Positions 5,633 through 12,620 of a stretch of DNA of 12,651 bases are shown here, piece after piece (positions within the stretch are counted from its first letter, which is position 1; every line of letters starts with the position of its first letter). Under the pieces are notes generated by a model, which did no database searches, was not told where the DNA came from, and saw nothing but the letters and a program-made list of their open reading frames with translations. Source of the stretch: an uncultured Acetatifactor sp. (lineage in GTDB: Bacteria > Bacillota > Clostridia > Lachnospirales > Lachnospiraceae). Made by a program: the position numbers and the translations under genes. Where the stretch lies: contig CAJTSY010000061.1 of assembly GCA_910578995.1 (NCBI GenBank), positions 9,464-22,114 on the forward strand, given 5' to 3'.

Positions 5633-6955
5633 TCAGTCCGGTTCCGTCTCGTTCATCAGACTTGTGACCACATATAATACCTGGCCGTTATACTCCACCC
5701 TGGACCATCCGGAATCCGTGCTGTATCCCGTGCGGTGGGCCTTTTCCCCGCTCTTGAGCTGACAGCTTACCGTGCTGTCCCCTTCCGTGGTACTGGGCTC
5801 GGTCCGCAGATTTACATACTCCTTGGGGGTGATCCAGTCATCGCAGTCCGAAAAAAGAATGATCCTGCCGCTGATGGTGCCGACCCGGTTAGGGTTTGAT
5901 GCCTGTACCGGTGTTTTGTAGTCGAGATCCGTGGTCAGGTACTGGGTCACCGCGTAAAGGGTCTGATCCCCGTAGGAAATCCGAGACCACCCCGTATCCG
6001 TGTTGATGCCGGTCCGTGTAAGGACTTCCCCGTTTTGAATCTGTACTACAATTGTCTTTTCATCTGCCGTGGCCGGGACGGACCGCAGGTTGACCACATC
6101 CTTGGGTGTCACGGACTCCTTCCGGTCAGCGAAGGTCATGGAGGCGTTTCCTTCCTGGGGTTTCTGTCCTCCGCCCCCTGCCGGTTCCTGGCCGTCCGTC
6201 TCCCCGCCCGGCTTCTGTCCGTCTGTCTCACCGCCTGGTTTCTGTCCGTCTGTTTCCCCGCCGGGTTCCACAACCGTCCCGGCTCCCGGTCCCGCTGACT
6301 GTTCCTGGCCGCCTGTCCCGCTGCCAGGTTTCCGTCCGCCTGTCTCTCCGCCAGGCTCCTGGCCGTCCGTCTCCTCACCAGGTTCCACAACTGTCCCGGC
6401 TCCCGGTTCCGCTGACTGTTCCTGGCCGCCTGTCCCACTGCCCGGTTCCTGACCGTCTGTCCCGCCGCCGGGTTCCACAGTTGTCCCGGCTCCCGGAGCT
6501 GCCGACTGTTCCCCGTTCCCGGCAACCCCTCCTTCCTGTCCAGGCAAAGTCTGTCCCGGAGCCACCGCTTCCCCGCCGGATCCGGAAACCTGCCCTCCTG
6601 AAGACCCTTCCGGACTTTCCTGCCCTTCCCCGGCAGATCCTTCAGAATCACCGGAAGACTCCACAGTCCCCGGATCCCCGTTCTCCCCTTCCGTCCTGTC
6701 CGGATGGGTAACCTGCCACAGGATAAAACAGATAATCCCCGCCAGCACCGCCAGTCCCACAAAAGTGAGAATGGTCACCCAGGGTTTTTCCTGGTCCGGC
6801 TCCTCCCAGTCGTCCTCCTCCCAGTCCGGGGCATCCGGCTCTGAATCCGGCATATCACTCTCTGAGCCGGAAAACCCTTCACCCGGGTTCTGCCTTTTCC
6901 GCCTTCCTTTTAATAAATCATTTTCTAAATCATGGTCTTCTCTTTTTTCTTTCAT
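5633..6955 (-). CDS. Membrane-anchored protein with repeat-rich linker and two SH3-like domains
   Basis: A 440-residue protein. Residues 1-58 are charged and acidic (cytoplasmic side). One membrane helix spans about 59-81. Residues 82-275 form a Gly/Glu/Pro/Gln-rich linker, and two bacterial SH3-like domains follow (about 284-343 and 375-435). Both domains share VNLR, a Gly-Glu turn, TGWSR or SGWSR, and a YxVT-type strand. Bacterial SH3 domains usually bind peptidoglycan or peptides, so the C-terminus should act outside the membrane. The linker carries repeats of GGETDGQKP and longer units beginning GTVVEPG (see the repeat entry). AGGA (6966-6963) lies 7 nt before the ATG at 6955. The gene follows trpS by 46 bp, suggesting shared transcription. 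No enzymatic domain is visible, and the substrate or partner is unknown. Confidence 0.85.
   Translation of the reverse strand: MKEKREDHDLENDLLKGRRKRQNPGEGFSGSESDMPDSEPDAPDWEEDDWEEPDQEKPWVTILTFVGLAVLAGIICFILWQVTHPDRTEGENGDPGTVESSGDSEGSAGEGQESPEGSSGGQVSGSGGEAVAPGQTLPGQEGGVAGNGEQSAAPGAGTTVEPGGGTDGQEPGSGTGGQEQSAEPGAGTVVEPGEETDGQEPGGETGGRKPGSGTGGQEQSAGPGAGTVVEPGGETDGQKPGGETDGQKPGGETDGQEPAGGGGQKPQEGNASMTFADRKESVTPKDVVNLRSVPATADEKTIVVQIQNGEVLTRTGINTDTGWSRISYGDQTLYAVTQYLTTDLDYKTPVQASNPNRVGTISGRIILFSDCDDWITPKEYVNLRTEPSTTEGDSTVSCQLKSGEKAHRTGYSTDSGWSRVEYNGQVLYVVTSLMNETEPD
6176..6495 (-). repeat. In-frame repeats encoding the Gly/Pro-rich linker
   Basis: Within the SH3-protein gene, residues about 155-260 are built from 9-residue (27-bp) units such as GGETDGQKP, and from longer units of about 30-39 residues that begin GTTVEPG or GTVVEPG and contain GGQEQSA. 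Three long units are visible, the last ending in three near-identical short units. Such arrays change length by slippage or recombination, so the linker probably differs between strains. Confidence 0.85.
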
Positions 6956-7001
6956 ATTCGTTTCCTGTCTTTCCCTGTGCCGGGTTTTCCGCCGTCAGAC
7001 C

Positions 7002-8093
7002 TCAGGCCTCGTATCTCTCACTCTGTGCGCGTATCAGCTCCGCATCCTCAAAATAGTTGATCCGCATGGCGCTCTTTACCTCCGACAGCGTCCGGGCGGC
7101 AGTCTCCCTGGCTTCCATGCTGCCTTTCCGCAGAATTTCGTATATGGCGGGAATGTCCTTCTCCAGTTCCTTCCTCCTGCCGCGGATGGGCTCCAGGAGC
7201 TCCTGCATGATATTCACCAGGAATTTCTTCACCTTCACATCCCCCAGGCCGCCCCTCTGGTAATGGGCCTTCAGTTCGTCCAGATCCGCATAATCCGGCA
7301 GGTACCTGTCGAAATGCTCCTGCCGGCAGAAGGCATCCAGATACGTGAACACCGTGTTCCCCTCCAGGTGTCCCGGGTCGCTGACCATAAGGTGCAGGGG
7401 ATCCGTGTACATGCTCATGATCTTCGTCCGCACTTCGTCCGCCGTGTCCGCCAGATAAATACAGTTGCCCAGGGACTTGCTCATCTTCGCCTTGCCGTCG
7501 ATTCCCGGCAGACGCCTGCGGGCCTCGTTTTCCTGCAGAAGGGCTTCCGGCTCCACCAGGACCGGCTCATACACGGTGTTGAATTTGTGCACGATCTCCC
7601 GGGTCTGCTCGATCATGGGCAGCTGATCGTCCCCCACGGGAACGGTGGTAGCCTTGAAGGCCGTGATATCTGCCGCCTGGCTGATGGGATAGGTGAAAAA
7701 TCCCACAGGGATGCTTGATTCGAAATTACGCATCTGAATCTCCGTTTTAACGGTTGGATTCCTCTGCAGGCGCGATACGGTCACCAGATCCATATAGTAG
7801 AACGTCAGCTCGCACAGCTCGGGGATCTGGGACTGGATGAGCAAAGTGGATTTCTCCGGATCCAGGCCGCAGGAGAGGTAGTCCAGGGCCACCTCTATGA
7901 TATTCTGTCTTACTTTCTCCGGATTTTCGATATTGTCCGTCAGGGCCTGGGCATCCGCGATCATGATAAAGGTCTTCGCGTACTCCCCGGAATTCTGCAG
8001 TTCCACTCTCCGAAGCAGGGAACCGATATAGTGTCCCACATGAAGCCTGCCTGTAGGTCTGTCCCCGGTTAAAATTATCTTTTCCTTTTCCAT
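7002..8093 (-). CDS. trpS: Tryptophan--tRNA ligase
   Basis: A class I aminoacyl-tRNA synthetase that charges tRNA-Trp in two ATP-dependent steps. Taking the ATG at 8093, it has 363 residues, with the HIGH-type motif in RPTGRLHVGHYIG (12-24), the Rossmann-core segments IADAQALTD and GDDQ (154-157), and KMSKS (203-207). The GDRPTGRLHVGHY form is typical of one clostridial/streptococcal TrpRS lineage. An in-frame ATG at 8102 exists, but AGGAG (8108-8104) is only 1 nt from it and 10 nt from the ATG at 8093, so I prefer the latter. The gene begins an apparent operon with the SH3 protein. No T-box is present in the short leader; see the leader reading frame at 8117-8167. Confidence 0.95.
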   Translation of the reverse strand: MEKEKIILTGDRPTGRLHVGHYIGSLLRRVELQNSGEYAKTFIMIADAQALTDNIENPEKVRQNIIEVALDYLSCGLDPEKSTLLIQSQIPELCELTFYYMDLVTVSRLQRNPTVKTEIQMRNFESSIPVGFFTYPISQAADITAFKATTVPVGDDQLPMIEQTREIVHKFNTVYEPVLVEPEALLQENEARRRLPGIDGKAKMSKSLGNCIYLADTADEVRTKIMSMYTDPLHLMVSDPGHLEGNTVFTYLDAFCRQEHFDRYLPDYADLDELKAHYQRGGLGDVKVKKFLVNIMQELLEPIRGRRKELEKDIPAIYEILRKGSMEARETAARTLSEVKSAMRINYFEDAELIRAQSERYEA

Positions 8094-8103
8094 CTTTTTC
8101 ATA

Positions 8104-8108
8104 CTCCT
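8104..8108 (-). promoter_or_regulatory. Ribosome binding site that decides the trpS start
   Basis: AGGAG on the minus strand is 10 nt before the ATG at 8093 but only 1 nt before the ATG at 8102, which is too close for initiation there. Confidence 0.6.
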
Positions 8109-8116
8109 GATTTTCT

Positions 8117-8167
8117 CTATTTGGGCAAATTTCCTCCGGAAGCCTGATTTTTCCAGGCTTTCTCCAT
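8117..8167 (-). CDS. Possible 16-residue leader peptide upstream of trpS
   Basis: A short frame in the trpS leader reads ATG, then GAG AAA GCC TGG, and ends at TAG (8119-8117), 23 nt before the chosen trpS start. The peptide is MEKAWKNQASGGNLPK. Its single Trp codon (8155-8153) falls at the stem-loop junction of the hairpin at 8140-8160. A Trp codon within a structured leader of the Trp synthetase gene is suggestive of Trp-responsive control. However, the ribosome binding site is weak (GAGAG-like), and one Trp codon in 16 could be chance. Confidence 0.25.
   Translation of the reverse strand: MEKAWKNQASGGNLPK
8140..8160 (-). promoter_or_regulatory. Leader stem-loop upstream of trpS
   Basis: AAGCCTG (8140-8146) pairs perfectly with CAGGCTT (8154-8160) around a 7-nt loop. 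In the minus-strand RNA it is followed by CCGGAGG rather than U residues, so it is not an intrinsic terminator as drawn. It lies between the promoter and the trpS ribosome binding site and overlaps the possible leader peptide. Confidence 0.5.
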
Positions 8168-8200
8168 TGTCCGTCTCTCTTTTCTGCCCTGAACATTACT

Positions 8201-8228
8201 ATTATAACACGGATTTCCCTACAGGCAA
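8201..8228 (-). promoter_or_regulatory. Sigma-A type promoter for trpS
   Basis: A perfect TATAAT (8206-8201, minus strand) is preceded after 16 bp by TTGCCT (8228-8223), a 4/6 match to the -35. The expected start near 8194 gives a leader of about 100 nt. Confidence 0.6.
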
Positions 8229-8260
8229 ACTTTTTTCGCAGGAAATACGGGACGAATCGC

Positions 8261-10987
8261 TCACCAGCTTTCGTTCATCGGCTGCCGTGAACGGACGGCG
8301 GCGAAGCGAACCGGCGCCAGTCTGCCGGTGAGAACCACCATCTCGTGGGCAAACAGAGGAGCCGCGGAAAGTACCGCCAGGCGCATCCACTCCCTGCCCG
8401 ACAGCGGGGAAGTGCCGAAGGCCCGGATCAGAAAGGGAACCTCCGTCACCGCAAACTGCAGCAGGAACCCCAGGGCGCAGGCGGCAATCATGAGTCTGTT
8501 CTCCAGGTGGTTCATCCGGAAAACGGATTTTTCCGTGTCCCGCATTCCCACTGCATGGAACAGCTGCGACATGCCCAGAACCGTAAAGGCGTATGTCTGG
8601 GCTCTGGAAAGCACGGAAGCGTTCCCCAGGACCTCCGCCAGGTTTTCCAGGGTTACCGCGCATCCGTTTACCTGCAGCAGGGCGCAGGGCAGCATCAGGA
8701 ATGCCGTCAGGCTCACCGCCGCGATCAGCGCCCCGTACAGACAGGTACAGGCCAGACCGCCCCTGGCAAACATGCTTTCCCCCGCTTTCCTGGGAGGCTG
8801 CCGCATAAGGCCCGCCCCGTCGTTTTTGTCGATCCCCAGGGCCAGCGCGGGAAGGGAGTCCGTAATCAGGTTGATCCAGAGGATATGGCTGGATTTCAGG
8901 GGGGAAGCGATCCCGCCTATCACCGCCAGAAACATGGTAATGATCTCCCCCAGGTTGGAGGACAGCAGAAAAATAACCGATTTCCTGATATTTTCATAAA
9001 TCCCCCGCCCTTCCTCGATAGCCCGGCGTATGGTGGCGAAATTGTCGTCCGTCAGTATCATGTCTGCGGCCTGTCTGGCCACATCCGTGCCGGATTTTCC
9101 CATGGCGATGCCGATATCCGCCTTTTTCAGGGAAGGCGCGTCGTTCACGCCGTCCCCCGTCATGGCTACAATCTCGCCACGATCCCGGAATCCGTCCACG
9201 ATGCGGACTTTCTGGGCCGGCGAGACCCTTGCAAAGATCCGCAGGCCCTCTATCCTCTCCCGGAACTCCTCCTCGGAAAGGGCGCTCAGCTCCTCCCCCG
9301 TCATACACTGTTCCGGACGCTGTGCGATCCCCAGCTGTCTGCCGATGGCAAAGGCCGTGTCCACATGGTCCCCGGTGATCATCACGGTCTTCACCCCCGC
9401 CGCCTTGAAATCCGCCACCGCCCTTGACGCCTCCGGTCTTGCGGGATCCCGCATTCCTACCATACCCAGAAAAACCAGGTCTTCCTCCGCCGTCCCATTG
9501 CCCGGCCTTCCCATGGCCGCTTCCCCGGCGCCCTGCCTTCCCATGGCCACCGCCAGCGTGCGCAGGGCTTCCCCGGACATTTCCTCCTGGGCCGCCTTCA
9601 GTTTCCTTCTGTGGTACTCCCCCAGCCTGACAATGCCTTTTTCCGTATGGATCATGGTACAGCGCTTCAGGACTTCATCCGGGGCCCCCTTTGTGTAAGA
9701 TATCCCGCGGTTCCCCCCGTGAAGGGTGGTCATCATCTTCCTGTCGGAGTCGAAGGGCAGTTCGCCTGTCCTGGGCATCTGTGCCTCCAATGCGCTCTTG
9801 TGCATCCCCAGTTCCGCCGCCATGTCCAGCAGCGCCAGTTCCGTGGGATCGCCCATCCTGTCCCCCTCCTCCGTGGAGGCGTCGTTGCACAGCACCATCC
9901 CCCTGAAAAAATCAGGGTTCCGGTCAGGATCCCACTCCCCCTTATCCTGGATCCGGCCCCAGAGCCAGCATTTTTCCACCGTCATCCGGTTCTGGGTCAG
10001 AGTGCCCGTCTTGTCCGAACAGACCACGCTCACCGACCCCAGCGTCTCCACGGAAGGGAGCCTGCGCACGATGGTGTTTACCTTCACCATCCGGGTGACG
10101 CTCAGGGCCAGGCAGATGGTCACCACGGCGGGAAGCCCCTCCGGAACCGCCGCCACCGCCAGGGATATGGCCGTGATCAGCATTTCCGGCACATTCCGGC
10201 GCTGCATGACCGCAATGGCAAACAGGGCGGCGCAGAGCAGAAGGCTCAGCAGACTCAATACCTTTCCCAGTTCCCCCAGGCGCTTCTGCAGCGGCGTGGT
10301 CTCCTCCTTCGCCTGGGTGATCATTTCCGCAATGTGGCCCAGTTCCGTATCCATGCCCGTGGCCGTCACCACCCCCTGGCCTCTGCCGTAAGTCACGATG
10401 GTAGACATATAGGCCATATTCCTCCGGTCACCCAGGGGCAATGTCCCGGAAGCCACAAACCCGGCATCCTTTTCCATGGGAAGAGATTCCCCGGTGAGGG
10501 CCGACTCCTCTACCTTCAGATTCGCGGCCTCCGTCAGCCGCAGATCCGCCGGAACCTGGCATCCCGCTTCCAGGCAGACCAGGTCACCCTTCACAAGTTC
10601 TGCCGCGGGAATCTCCATGTGCCTGCCCTCCCGGATCACACAGGCCCGGGGACTGGTGAGTTTTTTCAGGGATTCCAGAGCCTTCCTGGCCTTTCCCTCC
10701 TGGAGCATTCCCACTATGGCGTTCATCACCACCACCACGCCGATGATCACGGCATCGCTGATTTCCCGCAGGAGTACGGACACCACCGCCGCCACGATAA
10801 GCACATAGATCAGCGGGTCGTTCAGCTGCTCCAGGAATGACTCTAAAGCTGTCTTCTTCCTGGGTTCCTTCATCTCGTTCCTGCCGTCCCGCCGCAGTCT
10901 CTCCCCCGCTTCCCCCATCTTTAAGCCCGACTGCCCGTCGCTTTTCAATTCGTCTATGGTTTCCACCACGCTGTACTGTTCAAACAC
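8261..10987 (-). CDS. P-type cation-transporting ATPase, Ca2+ (SERCA/PMCA-like, type II)
   Basis: A 908-residue type II P-ATPase that pumps cations, most likely Ca2+, out of the cytoplasm using ATP. Motifs by residue from the GTG start: TGES of the actuator domain (165-168), PEGLP in M4 (282-286), the phosphorylated Asp325 in DKTGTLT, the KGAP nucleotide site (433-436), TGDGVNDAP (610-618), SSNLGE in M5 (676-681) and NLITD in M6 (706-710). The M4 Glu, M6 Asn and M6 Asp match SERCA Ca2+ site II. The M8 segment reads LGMSQLFHAVG, without the site I Glu of SERCA, which suggests one Ca2+ per cycle as in PMCA-type bacterial pumps. The start is GTG at 10987, because GGGGAGG is 6 nt upstream. The gene stands alone, divergent from the sigma operon. 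Confidence 0.93.
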   Translation of the reverse strand: MFEQYSVVETIDELKSDGQSGLKMGEAGERLRRDGRNEMKEPRKKTALESFLEQLNDPLIYVLIVAAVVSVLLREISDAVIIGVVVVMNAIVGMLQEGKARKALESLKKLTSPRACVIREGRHMEIPAAELVKGDLVCLEAGCQVPADLRLTEAANLKVEESALTGESLPMEKDAGFVASGTLPLGDRRNMAYMSTIVTYGRGQGVVTATGMDTELGHIAEMITQAKEETTPLQKRLGELGKVLSLLSLLLCAALFAIAVMQRRNVPEMLITAISLAVAAVPEGLPAVVTICLALSVTRMVKVNTIVRRLPSVETLGSVSVVCSDKTGTLTQNRMTVEKCWLWGRIQDKGEWDPDRNPDFFRGMVLCNDASTEEGDRMGDPTELALLDMAAELGMHKSALEAQMPRTGELPFDSDRKMMTTLHGGNRGISYTKGAPDEVLKRCTMIHTEKGIVRLGEYHRRKLKAAQEEMSGEALRTLAVAMGRQGAGEAAMGRPGNGTAEEDLVFLGMVGMRDPARPEASRAVADFKAAGVKTVMITGDHVDTAFAIGRQLGIAQRPEQCMTGEELSALSEEEFRERIEGLRIFARVSPAQKVRIVDGFRDRGEIVAMTGDGVNDAPSLKKADIGIAMGKSGTDVARQAADMILTDDNFATIRRAIEEGRGIYENIRKSVIFLLSSNLGEIITMFLAVIGGIASPLKSSHILWINLITDSLPALALGIDKNDGAGLMRQPPRKAGESMFARGGLACTCLYGALIAAVSLTAFLMLPCALLQVNGCAVTLENLAEVLGNASVLSRAQTYAFTVLGMSQLFHAVGMRDTEKSVFRMNHLENRLMIAACALGFLLQFAVTEVPFLIRAFGTSPLSGREWMRLAVLSAAPLFAHEMVVLTGRLAPVRFAAVRSRQPMNESW
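9505..9548 (-). repeat. Short in-frame direct repeat inside the ATPase gene
   Basis: GCCTTCCCATGGCC occurs at 9505-9518 and again at 9535-9548, a 30-bp period. It encodes two copies of AMGR followed by QGAGE or PGNGT, in the nucleotide-binding domain just before the LVFLGMVGMRDP segment. It looks like a small loop expansion that keeps the frame. Confidence 0.7.
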
Positions 10988-10993
10988 ACGAAA

Positions 10994-11000
10994 CCTCCCC
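10994..11000 (-). promoter_or_regulatory. Ribosome binding site that sets the ATPase GTG start
   Basis: GGGGAGG on the minus strand is 6 nt before GTG at 10987. The longer frame begins at a TTG (11002) that directly abuts this element and has no site of its own, so the extra five codons are unlikely to be translated. Confidence 0.75.
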
Positions 11001-11059
11001 AAGCTTGTTTTTGACCGGTTTTCGGCAACTCTTCAGCGCCTGCGCCTGAATTGTTTTAT

Positions 11060-11089
11060 TTTATGCCCGGAAAGGGGAAAGTATGTCCA
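11060..11089 (-). promoter_or_regulatory. Weak candidate promoter for the ATPase gene
   Basis: On the minus strand, TGGACA (11089-11084) is followed after 18 bp by CATAAA (11065-11060). The matches are 5/6 and 4/6, and the placement suits the gene, but several alternatives in this AT-rich stretch are nearly as good. Confidence 0.3.
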
Positions 11090-11133
11090 TAAATCCAACC
11101 GTGCATTTCAAAAGCCCTCCGGGATACGACAGC

Positions 11134-11162
11134 TTGTGTTCTGCGGAAATACCGTGTATAAT
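11134..11162 (+). promoter_or_regulatory. Possible sigma-A promoter for the sigma operon
   Basis: TTGTGT (11134-11139), a 17-bp spacer and a perfect TATAAT (11157-11162). The -35 is only 3/6. It would give a leader of about 80 nt and could supply basal expression of the sigma factor. Confidence 0.45.
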
Positions 11163-11197
11163 GATTTCCCAAAAAAGATAAAAAAGGCAAAATATTC

Positions 11198-11224
11198 TGT
11201 AACGAAACCTCCGGAAAACGGATA
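11198..11224 (+). promoter_or_regulatory. Candidate ECF-type autoregulatory promoter
   Basis: TGTAAC (11198-11203), within TGTAACGAAACC, followed after 15 bp by CGGATA, resembles the -35 AAC motif and -10 CG-rich element of ECF-sigma promoters such as those of Bacillus SigX/SigW. It lies immediately upstream of the sigma gene, as expected for self-activation. The spacing is slightly short, so this is tentative. Confidence 0.4.
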
Positions 11225-11247
11225 TAAGAGTCAGAAAGGAGGGGCGC

Positions 11248-11712
11248 ATGGATGAATTATACCAACAGTATTCACAGATCGTATTTCAGTTTCTGTATGC
11301 GAGATGCCATGACAGGGAACTGGCCCAGGACCTGATGCAGGAGACCTTTTTAAGGGCTATCCAGTGCCTGGACAGCTACGACAAAAGCTGCAGGCTCTCC
11401 ACCTGGCTGTGCCAGATCGCAAAGCACCTGCTCTATCAGCACTGGGCGAAATCAGGCCGGGCCAGGCTGGAAGAACTGGACGAAACGCTGGAATCCGGGT
11501 ATGATACGGAACAGCATGCACTGGCAAAAGTGGAGCTGGCGGATGTGTGGGAACGGCTGCGGAAACTCCCTCCCGAGATGCGGAAAACCGTAGAACTTCG
11601 GGTGCTTGGCGGCCTGTCCTACCGGGAGATCGGCCAGGCGCTGGGCAGGAGCGAGAACTGGGCAAGGGTTACGTTTTACCGCGCAAAACTGATACTGACC
11701 GAACCGGATTGA
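11248..11712 (+). CDS. ECF-type RNA polymerase sigma factor
   Basis: A 154-residue group IV sigma factor with only regions 2 and 4. Region 2 spans about residues 5-68 and includes the core-binding DLMQETFLRAI (28-38) and the -10 recognition part STWLCQIAKHLLYQHW (51-66). Region 4 spans about 100-150, with LPPEMRKTVELRVLGGLSYREIG and a helix-turn-helix near 123-147. AAGGAGG (11236-11242) is 5 nt before the ATG. A membrane anti-sigma factor follows 66 bp later, so the pair should act as a signal-responsive switch at the cell envelope. The inducing signal cannot be read from the sequence. The divergent ATPase is a possible target only by proximity. Confidence 0.9.
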   Translation: MDELYQQYSQIVFQFLYARCHDRELAQDLMQETFLRAIQCLDSYDKSCRLSTWLCQIAKHLLYQHWAKSGRARLEELDETLESGYDTEQHALAKVELADVWERLRKLPPEMRKTVELRVLGGLSYREIGQALGRSENWARVTFYRAKLILTEPD

Positions 11713-11765
11713 GAAATGCCATGGCGGATTTTATGGCAGGCCCGGACGGACTACAATTGAACATT

Positions 11766-11771
11766 AGGAGG
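11766..11771 (+). promoter_or_regulatory. Ribosome binding site that sets the anti-sigma start
   Basis: AGGAGG is 1 nt before the ATG at 11773 and 7 nt before the ATG at 11779. Only the second spacing allows normal initiation. Confidence 0.7.
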
Positions 11772-11778
11772 TATGACT

Positions 11779-12603
11779 ATGGAAAAAATGAATTGCGACA
11801 TCATCAGAGACCTGATCCCGTCCTATGTGGACGAAGTGTGTTCCCAGGCAACAAAGGAGTGTGTGGAAGCCCATCTGGATGAGTGCGGGGAATGCCGCCT
11901 GATTGCGGCGCGTCTGCGGGACAGCGCCCTCTCCGGTGAAAAACTGGAGCAGAAAGGCCTGGACGGGCTGAAAAAAATAAAGCGTGCGCTTGACTATCAT
12001 CGTATAATCAATTACGGAATCCTGTTGGTTCTGGCTCTCTATGGCATTGAACTTTTCCTTGCCCACAACGCAGGTTATGCCATTTTCAACCGTCCCTGGA
12101 TATTGGAGACAGTCTGCATCATTGCCGTTCTTGCCTCCGGCCTGGGGCGCAGGGATACCCGGTCTCCCGGCAGAACGGCCTATCTGTGCGGGGTGTTTTC
12201 CTTTGTCCTGAGCATATACTGTATTTTGCTTTTCTGTTCTTTCATAATGCAGCTGAAACCGGATATGGAAACCATTTTCGGGATGGAAGCCCGCAAAATA
12301 GGCCCCTTTATGAACTTGCAGACGGCTGTTGTCTTTATCGCCCAGATCGGTTTCTTCCTCTATAACCTGGGGTGCATCATCAAGCAGAAGCAAAACTGCA
12401 GGTGGCTGCTGTGCCTGAATATAATGGGTGTCTTCCTGGCGGTAAATTATGACCTCCATCTGTATTACATGGACAGCTTCGAAACCTTGAAACGCGCCTA
12501 TTTATATGCAACCCTGGAGGCTGTCGTTCCCGGTGTGCTGGGCGCCGGGGTGAGCATGGCGATTGCGGGAGCGCAGAAGAGACGAGGGGGCGGCGAGGCG
12601 TAA
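11779..12603 (+). CDS. Membrane-bound zf-HC2 anti-sigma factor
   Basis: A 274-residue protein with an N-terminal zinc-binding anti-sigma domain of the ZAS type: Cys6, then His32-x3-Cys36-x2-Cys39 in HLDECGEC, around the helix DIIRDLIPSYVDEVCS. This domain would hold the upstream sigma factor inactive at the membrane. It is followed by about six hydrophobic segments (near 78-94, 109-122, 135-157, 181-201, 208-224 and 243-264). Many ECF anti-sigma factors have one helix and an extracytoplasmic sensor; here the whole C-terminal half is membrane-embedded, so the signal may be sensed in the bilayer. The start is the second ATG, fixed by the ribosome binding site. Transcription from the sigma gene is expected, with no separate promoter seen in the 66-bp gap. 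Confidence 0.85.
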   Translation: MEKMNCDIIRDLIPSYVDEVCSQATKECVEAHLDECGECRLIAARLRDSALSGEKLEQKGLDGLKKIKRALDYHRIINYGILLVLALYGIELFLAHNAGYAIFNRPWILETVCIIAVLASGLGRRDTRSPGRTAYLCGVFSFVLSIYCILLFCSFIMQLKPDMETIFGMEARKIGPFMNLQTAVVFIAQIGFFLYNLGCIIKQKQNCRWLLCLNIMGVFLAVNYDLHLYYMDSFETLKRAYLYATLEAVVPGVLGAGVSMAIAGAQKRRGGGEA

Positions 12604-12620
12604 TTTGCCTCGCCCTTTCT
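12592..12620 (+). terminator. Terminator-like hairpin overlapping the anti-sigma stop
   Basis: GGCGAGGC (12592-12599) and GCCTCGCC (12607-12614) form a perfect 8-bp GC-rich stem around a 7-nt loop that contains the TAA stop, followed by CTTTCT. The short T run makes it a moderate terminator. The last 30 bases of the window hold nothing else recognisable. Confidence 0.6.

Noticed and set aside
6106..6762. Long open frames on both strands across the repeat linker
   Set aside because: The period-27 repeat keeps stops out of several frames at once. Only the minus frame continues into real SH3-like domains and a membrane helix.
7747..8196. 149-codon minus-strand frame starting in the trpS leader and overlapping trpS out of frame
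   Set aside because: Its product has low-complexity, basic and glycine-rich composition, while the overlapping frame is a clear TrpRS.
8103..8260. T-box riboswitch upstream of trpS
   Set aside because: The leader is only about 100 nt, and I see neither the conserved AGGGTGGNACCGCG box nor a terminator with a T run.
9611..10840. Long plus-strand open frame opposite the ATPase
   Set aside because: It lies wholly within the ATPase coding sequence on the other strand and has a biased Arg/His/Pro/Gln composition with no recognisable domain.
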